A stretch of 64,000 nt of DNA from Azolla caroliniana (lineage: Eukaryota > Polypodiophyta). The stretch covers positions 6,696,001-6,760,000 of the forward strand of contig JBHGNT010000006.1 in assembly GCA_043228905.1 (NCBI GenBank), in the 5' to 3' direction. This document shows, piece by piece, positions 46,065 through 56,896 of the stretch. The position numbers and the translations under genes were made by a program. Under the pieces are notes generated by a model. It did not search any database. It saw nothing but the letters and a program-made list of their open reading frames with translations, and was not told the DNA's origin. Every line of letters begins with the position of its first letter. Position 1 is the stretch's first letter.

Positions 46065-49000
46065 ATGTCTGATTATCACGAAGACACGGATGAGACTACT
46101 AACTTTATCGAGAGCATGGATATAGCGTCTCTAACTGGAATTGAGAGCATCATCGAGACTTTACAGGAGCCATTTGAGGATATGGAAAGAAGAATCTTGA
46201 TCTCGAGCATGGTCCAGGATGCAGTCTGTAGAGGCTTCCTTAAGGCTATGGAAGAAGATTTCTCTGCTCAGCTTTCGGAAAAAGACGCAGTAATAAGGCT
46301 TCTGGAAGGAAGGATGGAAGAGAAAGACAAGGAGATCTCGAACCTCACCAAGGGTTTAAAAGCCACAGGAAACTGGGCAGAAGGAAATGACAATCTTTCT
46401 TCATTCGGTCAATTTAATTCAGTTTCTGTTGAATCTTTGGAACTGAAGTTGCGAGAAAGAGAAGAAGAGATTTCAAAGAAAAATATGGAGCTGGAGTGTT
46501 TGGCTTCTCGTATCACACAAACTTCTTCTGTTCTCAACTATGAGTGTGAACGAGCTTTGCTTCTAGAAAATCAATTAAATTCTTTGAAAGAACATAGGAG
46601 AAAGAAAAGCCAGGAAATCTTCTCGCTTTTGCACTGTGAGAGCAAAAGGGATGCACTTCTTGAGATGCAATCAACAACGCAAGAAATGGAGCAAGAAATG
46701 CGAACGCCATATCTAAAACAACATATAGAGCTTGAGAATATAGTTGTCGATGAAACCATTGCTACTCATGTGAAAGAGTTAGACTGGAAAGCTGATGTAG
46801 AATCGTTGGTCATTGGGGTTCTTCTAGAAGGTTGGTACCGACAAGTAACCAAGTTACTACAGACCTTGCAAGTTGGATTGACACAGAAAGATCAAAGAAT
46901 ACTCTACTGCGAGAAGATGTTGATCACTCTCAAACAGACTATAGAACTTCTACAGAATGATACAATTGATAGGGCTGGAGGTTCGTGGATGGATTATTCT
47001 AGTAGACCAATATCAACGGATGTGAACGACTACAGTAGACTATCTGGAATGAAGAAAGAAGAGGAAAGCCTAGAGTTAGAACTAAAAGAAATCATGAATG
47101 ATGAGCTACAATATGCACCAGAGTTTGACACTCTTCTGGAAGCACTCATCAGAAGCATCAATAACATTCAAGACACCCAAAAACTTGAAATTGAGCAGCA
47201 ATTTGCAAGAGAGAAGCTTCAGCATGAGTTGGAGCTTGATATCATCTCAGTAGTTTTTGCACAGGAATTCCATGATGCACTCCATATAGGAGATTCAACA
47301 AAACACTTGTATAGTAATGATGACAGGGGTGAGAAGACCATCTCTAACAACTTTGAAGATCTGGAGGCGCAGCTTGAATCTTTCCTAGAACTGGAAGCTA
47401 GTAAACTAGAGATGATAAAATCTGGATGTTCTACATCTATTGCTAGGTGTGAATTCAAGCTGGAAACGTTGATGGAAAACCTAGCACATCAGGTTAATGA
47501 GATGAGGACAAAGATTTCTTTTGTACAAGAGGCTGTCAAGCAGCAGGAATGGAAACACATGGTCGAGCAGGATATTCTCATAACCATTATTGGGGATACG
47601 GTTTCAGAGATGAACAGGAAACTGTATATAAAGGATACTTTTGTCTCAACAGAACTTGCAGAAGAGGAGATATTTGGCAAGAATCTAGATTCTCCATTGT
47701 TAATTCGGAACAAGGATAAACTTATATGTTTATTGAAAGATAATATAGATGAGCTAAGGAAGGAAAAGGCAATCATAGAACAAAAGCTGGATGGAAGAAC
47801 AGAGGAGCTCTATAGTTTGAAGAGGCAGTTTTGGAAAGAAAGAGAATTTTGGGTTTCCAGATTATCACCGCCACTGATAAAAGAGTTTGAAGCCCAAGTT
47901 GAAGATCTACCAAAGCATTCATCAGGTCTCTTGGATTTAGAGGAGGAGTATATGAATCTGGAAAGGATTCGATATGATTCTCTTGTAGCTGAGCTGAGGA
48001 AAGAGTGGCTTGCCGAGAAGGAAGGTCTGCTTCAGGCAATGGTAGAAAAAGAAGCTGAAATAGGAAGAATAAAAATGCAACTCATTGAGAACGACACAAA
48101 CAGTGCCACAGTCACTGCTGCAAACCTTTTTGCACGCATGGCTGACCTAAGTGTTCAGGTAGATACCCTGTCTAATGAAAAAATGAAGAAAGACTTCGAT
48201 TTTACCAAGCGAGAGAAAGAGTGGCATGAGGAAAAAAGATCCATTCAAGGAGAGGTTGATCAATTATTAAAACAACAACAGAGCTATGCTGCTAGAGAAC
48301 ATAAATTATTAGATAAAATTGCTGAACTCGAGAATGAAGTAAAAAGCTTACAGTTCACAATGCTAGATCAGCAGTCCCTCGTGAAATTCAAAGAAGAATG
48401 GGATGCAGAGAGGGAATATTTGCTGAGAAAGGTTTTGGATGGAGAAGATATGATGTCAAGGTTAGCTTTACTTTCTCAAAGGGAGGAGGCCAGTGTAAAA
48501 CAAATCAATCAACTGGTGAGTGAAAGAGATCAATTGAGAGCAGAGCAACAGCAGATGGAGACAATTCTTGCGTCTTTTACAGAAGAGAGAGCAGTTGCTA
48601 ATGCTCAGGTGATCAAGGAAAGAACAGAGGAAGAACAAAAGAGGAAGTTATTGGAATCAGAATTGACAGAAGTAAAACTTGAATTACAAAAATTACAAGG
48701 TCTAAATGCTGAATGCACAGACAACAGAGCTCACTTTAACTCAGAGATAATTTCTGAAGAGCAGATTAATGTTATATCATTGCAAGCATTACATGAATTA
48801 AGACAGAAGGTTATTCATACAATCGAAGCAAAATCTGATAGGTACAGAAAATCCAATATGCTACCCACCGTAACAAACAAGACATTTATTTACCTGTAGA
48901 AGTTTATCTGGATTTTCTGTTGTTTGCTTTTAATAGGTATGAGACATATATATGAACTGGGTATTCTCGGATTGAACCAGAGAACTCGCCCATGAAGTTA

Positions 49001-50481
49001 ATATTTGCATGTACAATACTGCATGCTTCTTTCCTGTGAATGAAAAGCCGAGTCTTTTAACTCAGACAGTTTTGCCCTAAGCTTTTATGCTTGCTGTCCC
49101 GAAGATATGTTGTTATGTTAGCTTCACTATTTTAAAAAGCATTTGATGTTTTCAATTGTATCTGCATTAATTAACAGCCACAGTCAAGTTTTGTTTAGTC
49201 AGTAGAATGTTCTTAGATCCATCCATTATAAATATAAATTACTTTATGTTTCATTCTGTGTCTAGATCCACTTGAAGTTACCAATCATAACAAAATGGTG
49301 TTTCCATGGAGTACAAATGTTCTTGATTTCTTCTTGTCTTGTCTTTTAGTATTTTCCATCATGAACATAAGAACTAATCCCTCTTGTTTTGCAAGCCTCT
49401 TCCAATCTAGGGCGTCCTCCAACCCCATCATAGAGTTTGCCTTATAGTTGGTCTGTGATTGGCTGCATTGCTTATTCAGGATTACTTTGAAGACTGTTTT
49501 CTCTAAATGCTGCATTTCAGCTCTGTTTTTTAGTTAGTTTTGACTTGCAGAGTATTATTGTTTTGGGAAATGATTTGCTTTGATCATCCCGCATTTATCG
49601 GAGACCATTTACTTGCTTTTTATAGAGCTAATAATGTTTCATTGATGACACTTTCTGGTTGTTTGCAGATTGGAAAGCATTGATGCTATATGCCAGATAG
49701 TCAAGGGAAACTTGAAATCATTCTCTTGCAAGGAAGCACAATACAAACAGAAACTTGCCAAGGAACTCTATAATTTACAAAAGGCTGAGACAGAGGTCCG
49801 ACAACATTTGCTGCTCATATTCCAATATTATATTTAGGAATTATTATATATTGTAGAGTTGTCATTAAAATGTTGTAATAATATATGGCTCATTTCCATG
49901 GTTATGTCTAGATGGAGTAAGTTCCACCGTTTTACCCAACTATTGTATGATTATTTTGCAGGTGGATTTGCTTGCAGATGAAGTTGAATCTCTTCTGGTA
50001 ATTCTTGAAGAAGTACAAATGGTTTTTGATCTTTATGCACCGATTCTTCAACATTATCCGAAGGTGACTTTTATGCACCAAATGAAGTGGCTCGTAATTT
50101 TATTTTTAGTTTAAATTTTTTTATGAATGCATAGTAACTTACCCACCATTTCTCTTCATGATCAAGTATACAGTGTGATTCATATCTTAATTTTTACTTC
50201 ATGTATAACAGAGACATTAGGGTAGTTCATATAGTACTATATGCATATAAAGCATTAGTTTGGGCATCAGTTATATGAGTTTATGTGCGTTCTAGATTTT
50301 TTTAAACAGTTTTTCCAATCTAAGCTTCCTTTCGAAATTACTGGAAAATTCAGGGAATATGCTCATATTTTTGTATATGTTGAACTCATTTTGATTAAAT
50401 TCGTAATGGCAGATGGCAGAGATTGCAGCAATAGTAAAAAAGGAAGTTCAGCTTCGTATCGATCCCAAATATGGAGCATAG
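46065..50481 (+). CDS. WAP: WPP domain-associated protein (WAP), long coiled coil, 4 exons
   Basis: Model: 46065-48841, 49669-49795, 49962-50063 and 50413-50481. It totals 3075 nt, 1024 residues, phases consistent; the junction SDR/LESID restores the family motif. Exon 1 encodes 925 residues, mostly Glu/Lys/Leu heptad-rich coiled coil. Its N-terminus is acidic (MSDYHEDTDETTNFIES). The three small exons give the diagnostic WAP end: LQKAETEVDLLADEVESLL, FDLYAPILQHYPK and AAIVKKEV. WAP was described as a coiled-coil partner of the WPP-domain protein MAF1. Its cellular role is loosely defined (nuclear envelope/Golgi association). The first ATG of the frame is used. The donor after exon 2 (GAG/GTCCGA) is weak but fits the phase. 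Confidence 0.88.
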
Positions 50482-50759
50482 GTCATTCCTGCTCGAGGGT
50501 TTCGAAATTTTGTACATTTTTTCTTTTTGTTGTCTGCACTAAACAAATTCCAGAGGAAGCAGAATCTGGTGTTTCACATATTGCTTCATTTATGAGGAGT
50601 TTCCACATGATCCTTCATATACTCCTCCATCAGCATAATACCATCTGTGTTATTTGTTCTTATATGTTCTTGATTACAACATCTAAAGAAACCCGAGATT
50701 TGAAGACATTGGTGTCCTTAATGTAAAATGTAGATAATGCTATTTTTTTCGGTATTCGG
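50482..50759. other. WAP 3' flank
   Basis: AT-rich probable 3' UTR. No other feature seen. Confidence 0.5.
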
Positions 50760-51060
50760 ACCATTCATGTCCATTTTGAGTTTGTGGAAGACATCATGTT
50801 GTGTGGTTATAAGGTAAACCAATGGTTGACCAAGGGTTATGATGAAATATCTCAAGAATGACGATTTAAAGGATGTTCGTTGGTCATGCAAAGCTTTTTT
50901 TGAGACTTACTGATATGGCTCCTGCCTGGAATACAAAGGCAGAAACCATTGCTGGCTATATTGAAGAAAAATAATGTTTTTATATGGAAGGTGAACGGGA
51001 AAAGAGCTAAGCTCCAACAGGTTGTTATGTCTACTATCCTTATTTCTTGCTAATGTTAAT
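50760..51060 (+). pseudogene. Ty3/Gypsy reverse-transcriptase remnant
   Basis: Reading across frames gives pieces of the end of a Gypsy RT: NDDLKDVR, then FLRLTDYG, then LKKNNVFIWKVNGKRA and VMSTI. These match the usual '..LKDVRGFLGLTGYYR...LLKKNNFIW..' order. Several frameshifts and stops; no LTRs seen. Confidence 0.6.
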
Positions 51061-52497
51061 GGTAATGATATGAATCATAGTATGAACCATATGTACCATA
51101 CGTGCAGGGTACCATTCGTGAATGTCTCAATCATTTGAGTATGGTGAACACCCTCGAAGTATGGTAAATACCATACTTTTGGATTAACTATTTATTATGA
51201 GGTAAATAAACCAAAAAAAGCAAAAAAAAACACAAGAATGTTTGAATAACATTCACGTTTGTTTTCCAATGTAGGAAAATGAATGTTATGCTAGACGAAC
51301 ACGAATTTTACGTACTATGATATGAATGGTTTGGTGTAAAGGAGTTGTGTTGTCATCGACCATCCTTTGATTGGAAGAGCAATAGTATGAATCTGATTTC
51401 GTAGAAGTGTCTCAAATTGCTTGCCTAAAAGTTTTTTAGCCCAACATAAACCCCATAGAAGCTCAGATCGTTGTTGCTTCCTTCCACCTGTTCATTCTTG
51501 CAATAACTTCGTCAAGACCCTCCACCCTTGGGCATTGGAATACATAATCTCTTTAAGTGGCAATTGAGTCATTGCGATTTCCAATGTTTTGTAGCAATAA
51601 GCTGAAATATTCTTTTTATATTATGGTGAGTTACAAAGTTTTAGGTAGTAATAATGTTGGATTTCAATTAACCACCACTTAAGCGTATACCTAATTGAAC
51701 CCAAATCTAGTATGAGAAAATTGTGATGGTGCCACTCTTACAATTTGTTCTACAAGAGGATATATGTATCGAGTACTTCAACCTATAATCTATAGGCCGA
51801 TCAACAACCCAAACCTTTGGGCTTGAAGAGTGTGGCATTGGACGAAGCTAATTTAAAAACATCCATCAAAGATGGATGTATTAGACTTGGGGATTTTTTC
51901 ACCCAAAATGAAGTCTACCGAAATGACTTGTCCATTGGAACTTCTACGAACTAAAAGAATTGAAAATGGTTTGTCGGTCACTACACAAGTTCATCAACTG
52001 AAACTTTATTCTCGTACGGAAATGTATTACTTTAGAGAAGCAAAGTTCCAAAGGTTGACCTAAATGTGCCGAACAATACGGGAGACACCATTACTTTTAT
52101 TTGTTCTATATTTCTTTAAAGGAAAAGTTTGGCTGTTACAAAATTTAAAGAGCAGGCTCATTACACATGTGTGGTATAGAGATATTGTGTCCATGTAAGA
52201 AGAGTCGGGGAAATGCTATTACGATTGACTTCTCTAATAATTATAACATCCACGCTATAAGTTGTTGAATGAAAATACATCTTACCTTATGCATAACCAT
52301 ATCCCGTTATCAATACTATCCAAACAATGGTTGAAGGAGTGGGCAACATTAGGAGCCCAATGCATAACCTTGTTGATGATGTTCTTGTTTCTGAGCCCAA
52401 CCATGGGTTGAATGAAGGAGTGGTGGCCATCCCAAGATGGATGGGCACATATTGTTCTCTTGTCTATGGACAATGTTTTGGTTCACATGGGGTTAAA
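51061..52497. other. Intergenic stretch without recognisable gene
   Basis: AT-rich. Perhaps further Gypsy debris near the left end. No coding frame supported. Confidence 0.5.
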
Positions 52498-52898
52498 CAA
52501 TCGGCAACGGTTCAGTTAGGTTTGAGGGGGTCAAAACTAAACCGAACCGAACCGAACCACGAAACCATTAAACTGAACCGTTAAAAATGTCCAAATCGTT
52601 AAAACTACGGTTTCATGGTTCAGTTTCGGTTTTTAACTTAGTCAAAGTTCAAAATTTTAAGATGTTCCTAAAATGTGAGAATAAGGTCTAAAAATGAAAA
52701 GATTGTTTAAAAACAATTTTTAAAAATTTAACATGTATTTTTTAAAAACTTTTAAAAATAAAAATAAAATAAAAATTAAAAAACTGTTTAAACCGCGGGT
52801 TCTAACTATTGAAACCGAACCGAACCCGTTGAACCTAGCCGAACCGTTTAAATCGTTAAGCCTTGGTTTCACAGTTCAAACCGAACCGTTGCCGATTG
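52498..52898. mobile_element. MITE with perfect 16-bp terminal inverted repeats (hAT-like)
   Basis: A 401-bp element. The left end CAATCGGCAACGGTTC is the exact inverse of the right end GAACCGTTGCCGATTG. Similarity continues inward (GGTTTGA). The interior has many GAACCGAACCG units near both ends and an A/T-rich core with no frame. Such 'aaccgaaccg' elements in plants are usually non-autonomous hAT relatives. An 8-bp target duplication is not clear. Confidence 0.75.
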
Positions 52899-53274
52899 TT
52901 AACGGGGTTGCCTACAACTTACAAGTTACAAGTATGAAATCCCAATTCATTGGCTTGTATGAAGCAACCAATACTATTAATTAATGTCTTAAGGGTGTTA
53001 AATACCATTAATTCTTGACTCTTCCTTGCCATCTAGGAAATGGCAATACTCTGTTCCCCTCATGGAGAGAGAGAGAGAGATCGAGATCCTCTTATTCTTC
53101 TGTGTCAGAATGGTTCCTCGGTTTCCCTTCATCATGTATATAAATCACCTATTCATGGATGGGACATTCTAAAGGTTCTGATGTAATCAGGAATCACGAA
53201 AAGGCTGAAGCAATTTGATGCAAGAAAGTAGGCGCCACTGATGAAATCAAGCACCCGTCGCAATCTATTTGTAC
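52899..53274. other. PPR upstream region with (GA)n
   Basis: Contains (GA)n at 53064-53080 and the probable promoter and leader of the PPR gene starting at 53275. Confidence 0.5.
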
Positions 53275-55260
53275 ATGTTTACATCATGTGATAACATGAA
53301 AGGGCTTGATAAGAGGCTCACCCTGATGCTCAAGCAAGGCTCTCCTTTACCAGAGTGCCTCCTACAATCATTTTTAGAAGAAAGCTATGGTATAGAAGCT
53401 GCAAGACCTGTGCACTACACAATGTGCCTTTTCCAACCTCGCTTGACATTGCTTCCAAACTGCCTTATTCGGGTTTTTGCTTCTTCTAAGATGCTACTAG
53501 AGGCTAACCTTGTGTTTTGTCAGATTTCCAAACCGTCTGTTCATTCGTGGCAAGCAATCATCTCAGCTTATCACACATGTGGTGAATATGTTTGGGCTCT
53601 CCATCTCTACCACCACATGGTGTTAGGTGGAGTATTGCCCAATAGATTCATTTTCTCGTGTGTGCTCAGAACTTGTGCAATTTCCGGAGAGTGGAAAGAA
53701 GGAATGCATATACATGAACATGTCATTAGAAGTGGATTGGATTCCGATGTCGTTGTGGGCAGCACTCTCCTTGATATGTATGCAAAGTGTTCAAATGTAG
53801 AGGATGCAAGACGAGTATTTGATAGATTAAGGAGCCGAAATGTGGTATCTTGGAATGCATTGATATCAGGTTATGTTCTTAATGGGCTCGGCCACAATGC
53901 TCTTAAGCTTTTAAAGGAAGTGCCAGAGCCAAACAAGGTCACATACATTTGTTCATTGAAAGCATGCACTCAAACTGAAGACCTAATGCAAGGTAAAAGA
54001 TTGCACCAACAAGTAATTTATAAAGGGCTCGAGTCCGATGTTATCATCGGTAATACACTTATTGATATGTATTCTAAATGTGGCGAAGTTGATGGTGCAT
54101 GTGCTATACTTCATAGCTTGCTGAATAGAAATGTGGTCTCATGGAGTGCACTCATTACAGCAGCTTCAGCACATCCAACCACTTTTTCATGTATTTATCA
54201 ACAAATGCAGCATGAGTGTGTGACCCCTGATAGAGTGGCAATGGTAGCATTTCTGAATGTTTGTCGACATACACGGGCCATTCGGCAGGGAGAGCTAATT
54301 CATAGACAAATCATCAAGAGAGGATTTGACACAGACTTGGTTGTAAGAGGAGCTTTAATTGATATGTATATGAAATGTGACAGGGTTGATGATGCTCAGG
54401 ATGTGTTTGATGAGATTTCATCCCCTACTATTGTATTATGGGGAGAGATGATATCCGGATATAGCAAGCATGGAAAGGATCATCATGCTCTTGAACTCTA
54501 TAGCAAAATGCAGCATGCTGGCATTGCTCCAGACATGTTTCTATTCTCATGCCTTCTAAAGGCATGTGGACGCATAGGAGCATTAGAACAAGGAAAGATG
54601 TTGCAGGCTGAAATGATGAGAAATCAAATCAAGCCAGATGTGGCTATTGGTAATGCGATGATAAGCATGTATATGAGATGCGGTGATCTTATTGAGGCCT
54701 GCAGGATTTTTAACGAGTTGCCATATAGGGATTCTACATCATGGGGTTTTATGATCTCGATTCATGCTCAGTATGGTGATGGGAAGCTAGCAATCCAATG
54801 TTTTAATGACATGCAAAAACATGGTATAAAGCCAAATGAAATGGTATTTACTCGCTTGCTCTCTTCATGTAGTCGTACTGGAGAAGGTAGAGAAGGTAAG
54901 TTCCAGCTCAATGCCATGAATGAAAGGCAATACCTTGGTCCTAGCAACAAACATTTCACATGCATGCTTGAGCTTCTGGGCAGTATCGGAGACCTTGAAG
55001 CTTCTAAAAATGTTCTTCAAACCATGCCTTTTACACCAAATATTATCAATTGGATGTCTGTGCTAACAGGGTGCAAACGATATGGAAATACAGAATTAGG
55101 GCAGCACTGCATTCAGCAAATCAACCGGCTTGGTTCTCACTTGTCATTGGGAAATGTTCTCTTGCCAAATATGTACAGCAAATCTTGCCCATCAGATACC
55201 ATGCTTAGAAATTACAGTGAAGCTGTCTTACAAATGCGACCAGTAGTTGATTGTGGGTGA
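53275..55260 (+). CDS. PLS-class PPR protein, E-type, divergent subfamily
   Basis: An intronless frame of 661 residues. The ATG at 53275 is the first Met. Residues about 90-500 form five to six PLS triads (SWQAIISAYHTCGEY, VVGSTLLDMYAKCSN, VVSWNALISGYVLNG, VIIGNTLIDMYSKCGE, VLWGEMISGYSKHGK, AIGNAMISMYMRCGD). An E1-like region follows (INWMSVLTGCKRYGNTELGQH, LLPNMYSKSC), and the protein stops soon after. There is no DYW domain. It is clearly less similar to the other three PPR genes than they are to each other, with less uniform triads. By family it should bind organellar RNA and, lacking a deaminase, would need a DYW partner if it is an editing factor. That partner is not known. Confidence 0.92.
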   Translation: MFTSCDNMKGLDKRLTLMLKQGSPLPECLLQSFLEESYGIEAARPVHYTMCLFQPRLTLLPNCLIRVFASSKMLLEANLVFCQISKPSVHSWQAIISAYHTCGEYVWALHLYHHMVLGGVLPNRFIFSCVLRTCAISGEWKEGMHIHEHVIRSGLDSDVVVGSTLLDMYAKCSNVEDARRVFDRLRSRNVVSWNALISGYVLNGLGHNALKLLKEVPEPNKVTYICSLKACTQTEDLMQGKRLHQQVIYKGLESDVIIGNTLIDMYSKCGEVDGACAILHSLLNRNVVSWSALITAASAHPTTFSCIYQQMQHECVTPDRVAMVAFLNVCRHTRAIRQGELIHRQIIKRGFDTDLVVRGALIDMYMKCDRVDDAQDVFDEISSPTIVLWGEMISGYSKHGKDHHALELYSKMQHAGIAPDMFLFSCLLKACGRIGALEQGKMLQAEMMRNQIKPDVAIGNAMISMYMRCGDLIEACRIFNELPYRDSTSWGFMISIHAQYGDGKLAIQCFNDMQKHGIKPNEMVFTRLLSSCSRTGEGREGKFQLNAMNERQYLGPSNKHFTCMLELLGSIGDLEASKNVLQTMPFTPNIINWMSVLTGCKRYGNTELGQHCIQQINRLGSHLSLGNVLLPNMYSKSCPSDTMLRNYSEAVLQMRPVVDCG

Positions 55261-55529
55261 TCATGTTCAATGATGTCTTTCTTGAACTATAAGAAAATAT
55301 CATTGCCAAAAACAACTTATCTGGAGTTAGGAGACCATCACCATACAGAAGGAAAAGGACAATAACTTGTGTGGTCTATGTTCTTACTGAGGCAGACATT
55401 TTTTTAATGACATATGATGCCTCCTAGTTCACACAGGATTAGATGGTCTCACTCCATGTTCATTGAAGGAAGGCTTGGGAGCCCCAATCACATGCCATTA
55501 CATAGCATAAAATGAAATTTAATGTCAAT

Positions 55530-55825
55530 GCAAGGCTAATACCTTGATCATTCCGAAAACACCATAGTTTCAAATGAATTTGAAATTGAATGGCAATTCA
55601 AAGCTGATATTGAAATAAAATCAATACATTGATCATCTCCAAAACACATATACTTCAAATATATGCATACTGGGTCGAACTGAGCTTGAGTTTGAAATGG
55701 AAATTACATATAAACTCAAGGCTAGTATAGAGATAAAGTCAGTAATTCGTAGTCCCCAAAACACATGAATTTTACATGGATGAATGCATACTCAGTTGAG
55801 CTCAGCTTGAGTGTGAAAATGATTT
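55530..55825. repeat. Diverged tandem repeat, about three units
   Basis: Three related units start near 55533 (ggctaat), 55602 (agctgatattga) and 55720 (ggctagtataga). Shared blocks are 'ccaaaacacat', 'gaatgcatactcagt'/'tatgcatactgggt' and 'gagcttgag'. Non-coding. Confidence 0.55.
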
Positions 55826-56896
55826 GGCTTAAATTTAATCAGCTAACATGAACCGTGCATCAGAAGTGATTATTTACCATAACATGCTCAAAGAAAGTTT
55901 AGCGTTTCACTCTTAAGAGTTGATCAATAAACAAAAGTTATTTTGCAGACCATCTGTTTCGCAGCAAGTAGCATCAGCTGGAAACTGATGATGACATATG
56001 TAAATGGATTGTTGGGTTTGAAATGCATACATTGCTGTCTCCCAATTTCTTTATAAGAATAATAAATACTTTTACCTTACCTTTAGTAAAGGTTTAAATA
56101 AATTGACCATTGTACATGGTTAATTCTAATCCAATAGATCAGTTTGTGCAAAAAGATATGCCACAGCTTCAGTTTATTCAAAAGAAATATTTGGAGAAGA
56201 GAAGGGAAGAGTTGATAACATTGTAGAACTTAAACACAATAAGGCAACCTATGTAGGTTAATGTACTCAAATAGTGACCAAGGTCATAGCTTGATGCATT
56301 GACCAAATAAATAACTTCCAATCTTCTCTTTATCAATGATGATGCCGAATCATAGATAAATCTTTGAAATTGTGACAATGATCAAATATTTGAGCCATCA
56401 TCAATCATCACATATTCATAGGACATGAAATGTGCTGTCCGGAATTGTACTCCCGACAATAACCTTTCCCCTCTTTCAAAGAATTTAGTAAATGTACATA
56501 CAGCTTCTCATGATGTTCTGATTTTATACTTCACACGAAGTGAGATGACGATATAACAGTCATGTGAGAGATTTCAAGATTCATGTTTCTGCCAAAGTTA
56601 CAAGAGAGCAATTTTCCAGTTTCCCCACCTGTTGTGTTTCCTTTTTGCCATTCCTTTGTTTGAGATCCCTTTCATCATAGTAGGGAATCATTTTTGCCCC
56701 CTCTCTACCCCAGCTGACAATCACTTCCATGATCCAAAATTTTGGGAGTGCAGATGTGAGAAACTCTCTTCTTCTGATGCAGTATTGGAAATATTTTTGG
56801 CTTTGAATGCATAAATCCTTAAATTGAGAGTGCTTTGGACGTTCGATAAAAAAGGATAAATAAAACATTTTAACTTGCAGAGTCCACATACTGTTA
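55826..56896. other. Intergenic region between convergent PPR genes
   Basis: AT-rich. No gene. There is no sign of a lost DYW tail downstream of the PPR stop at 56897. Confidence 0.5.
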
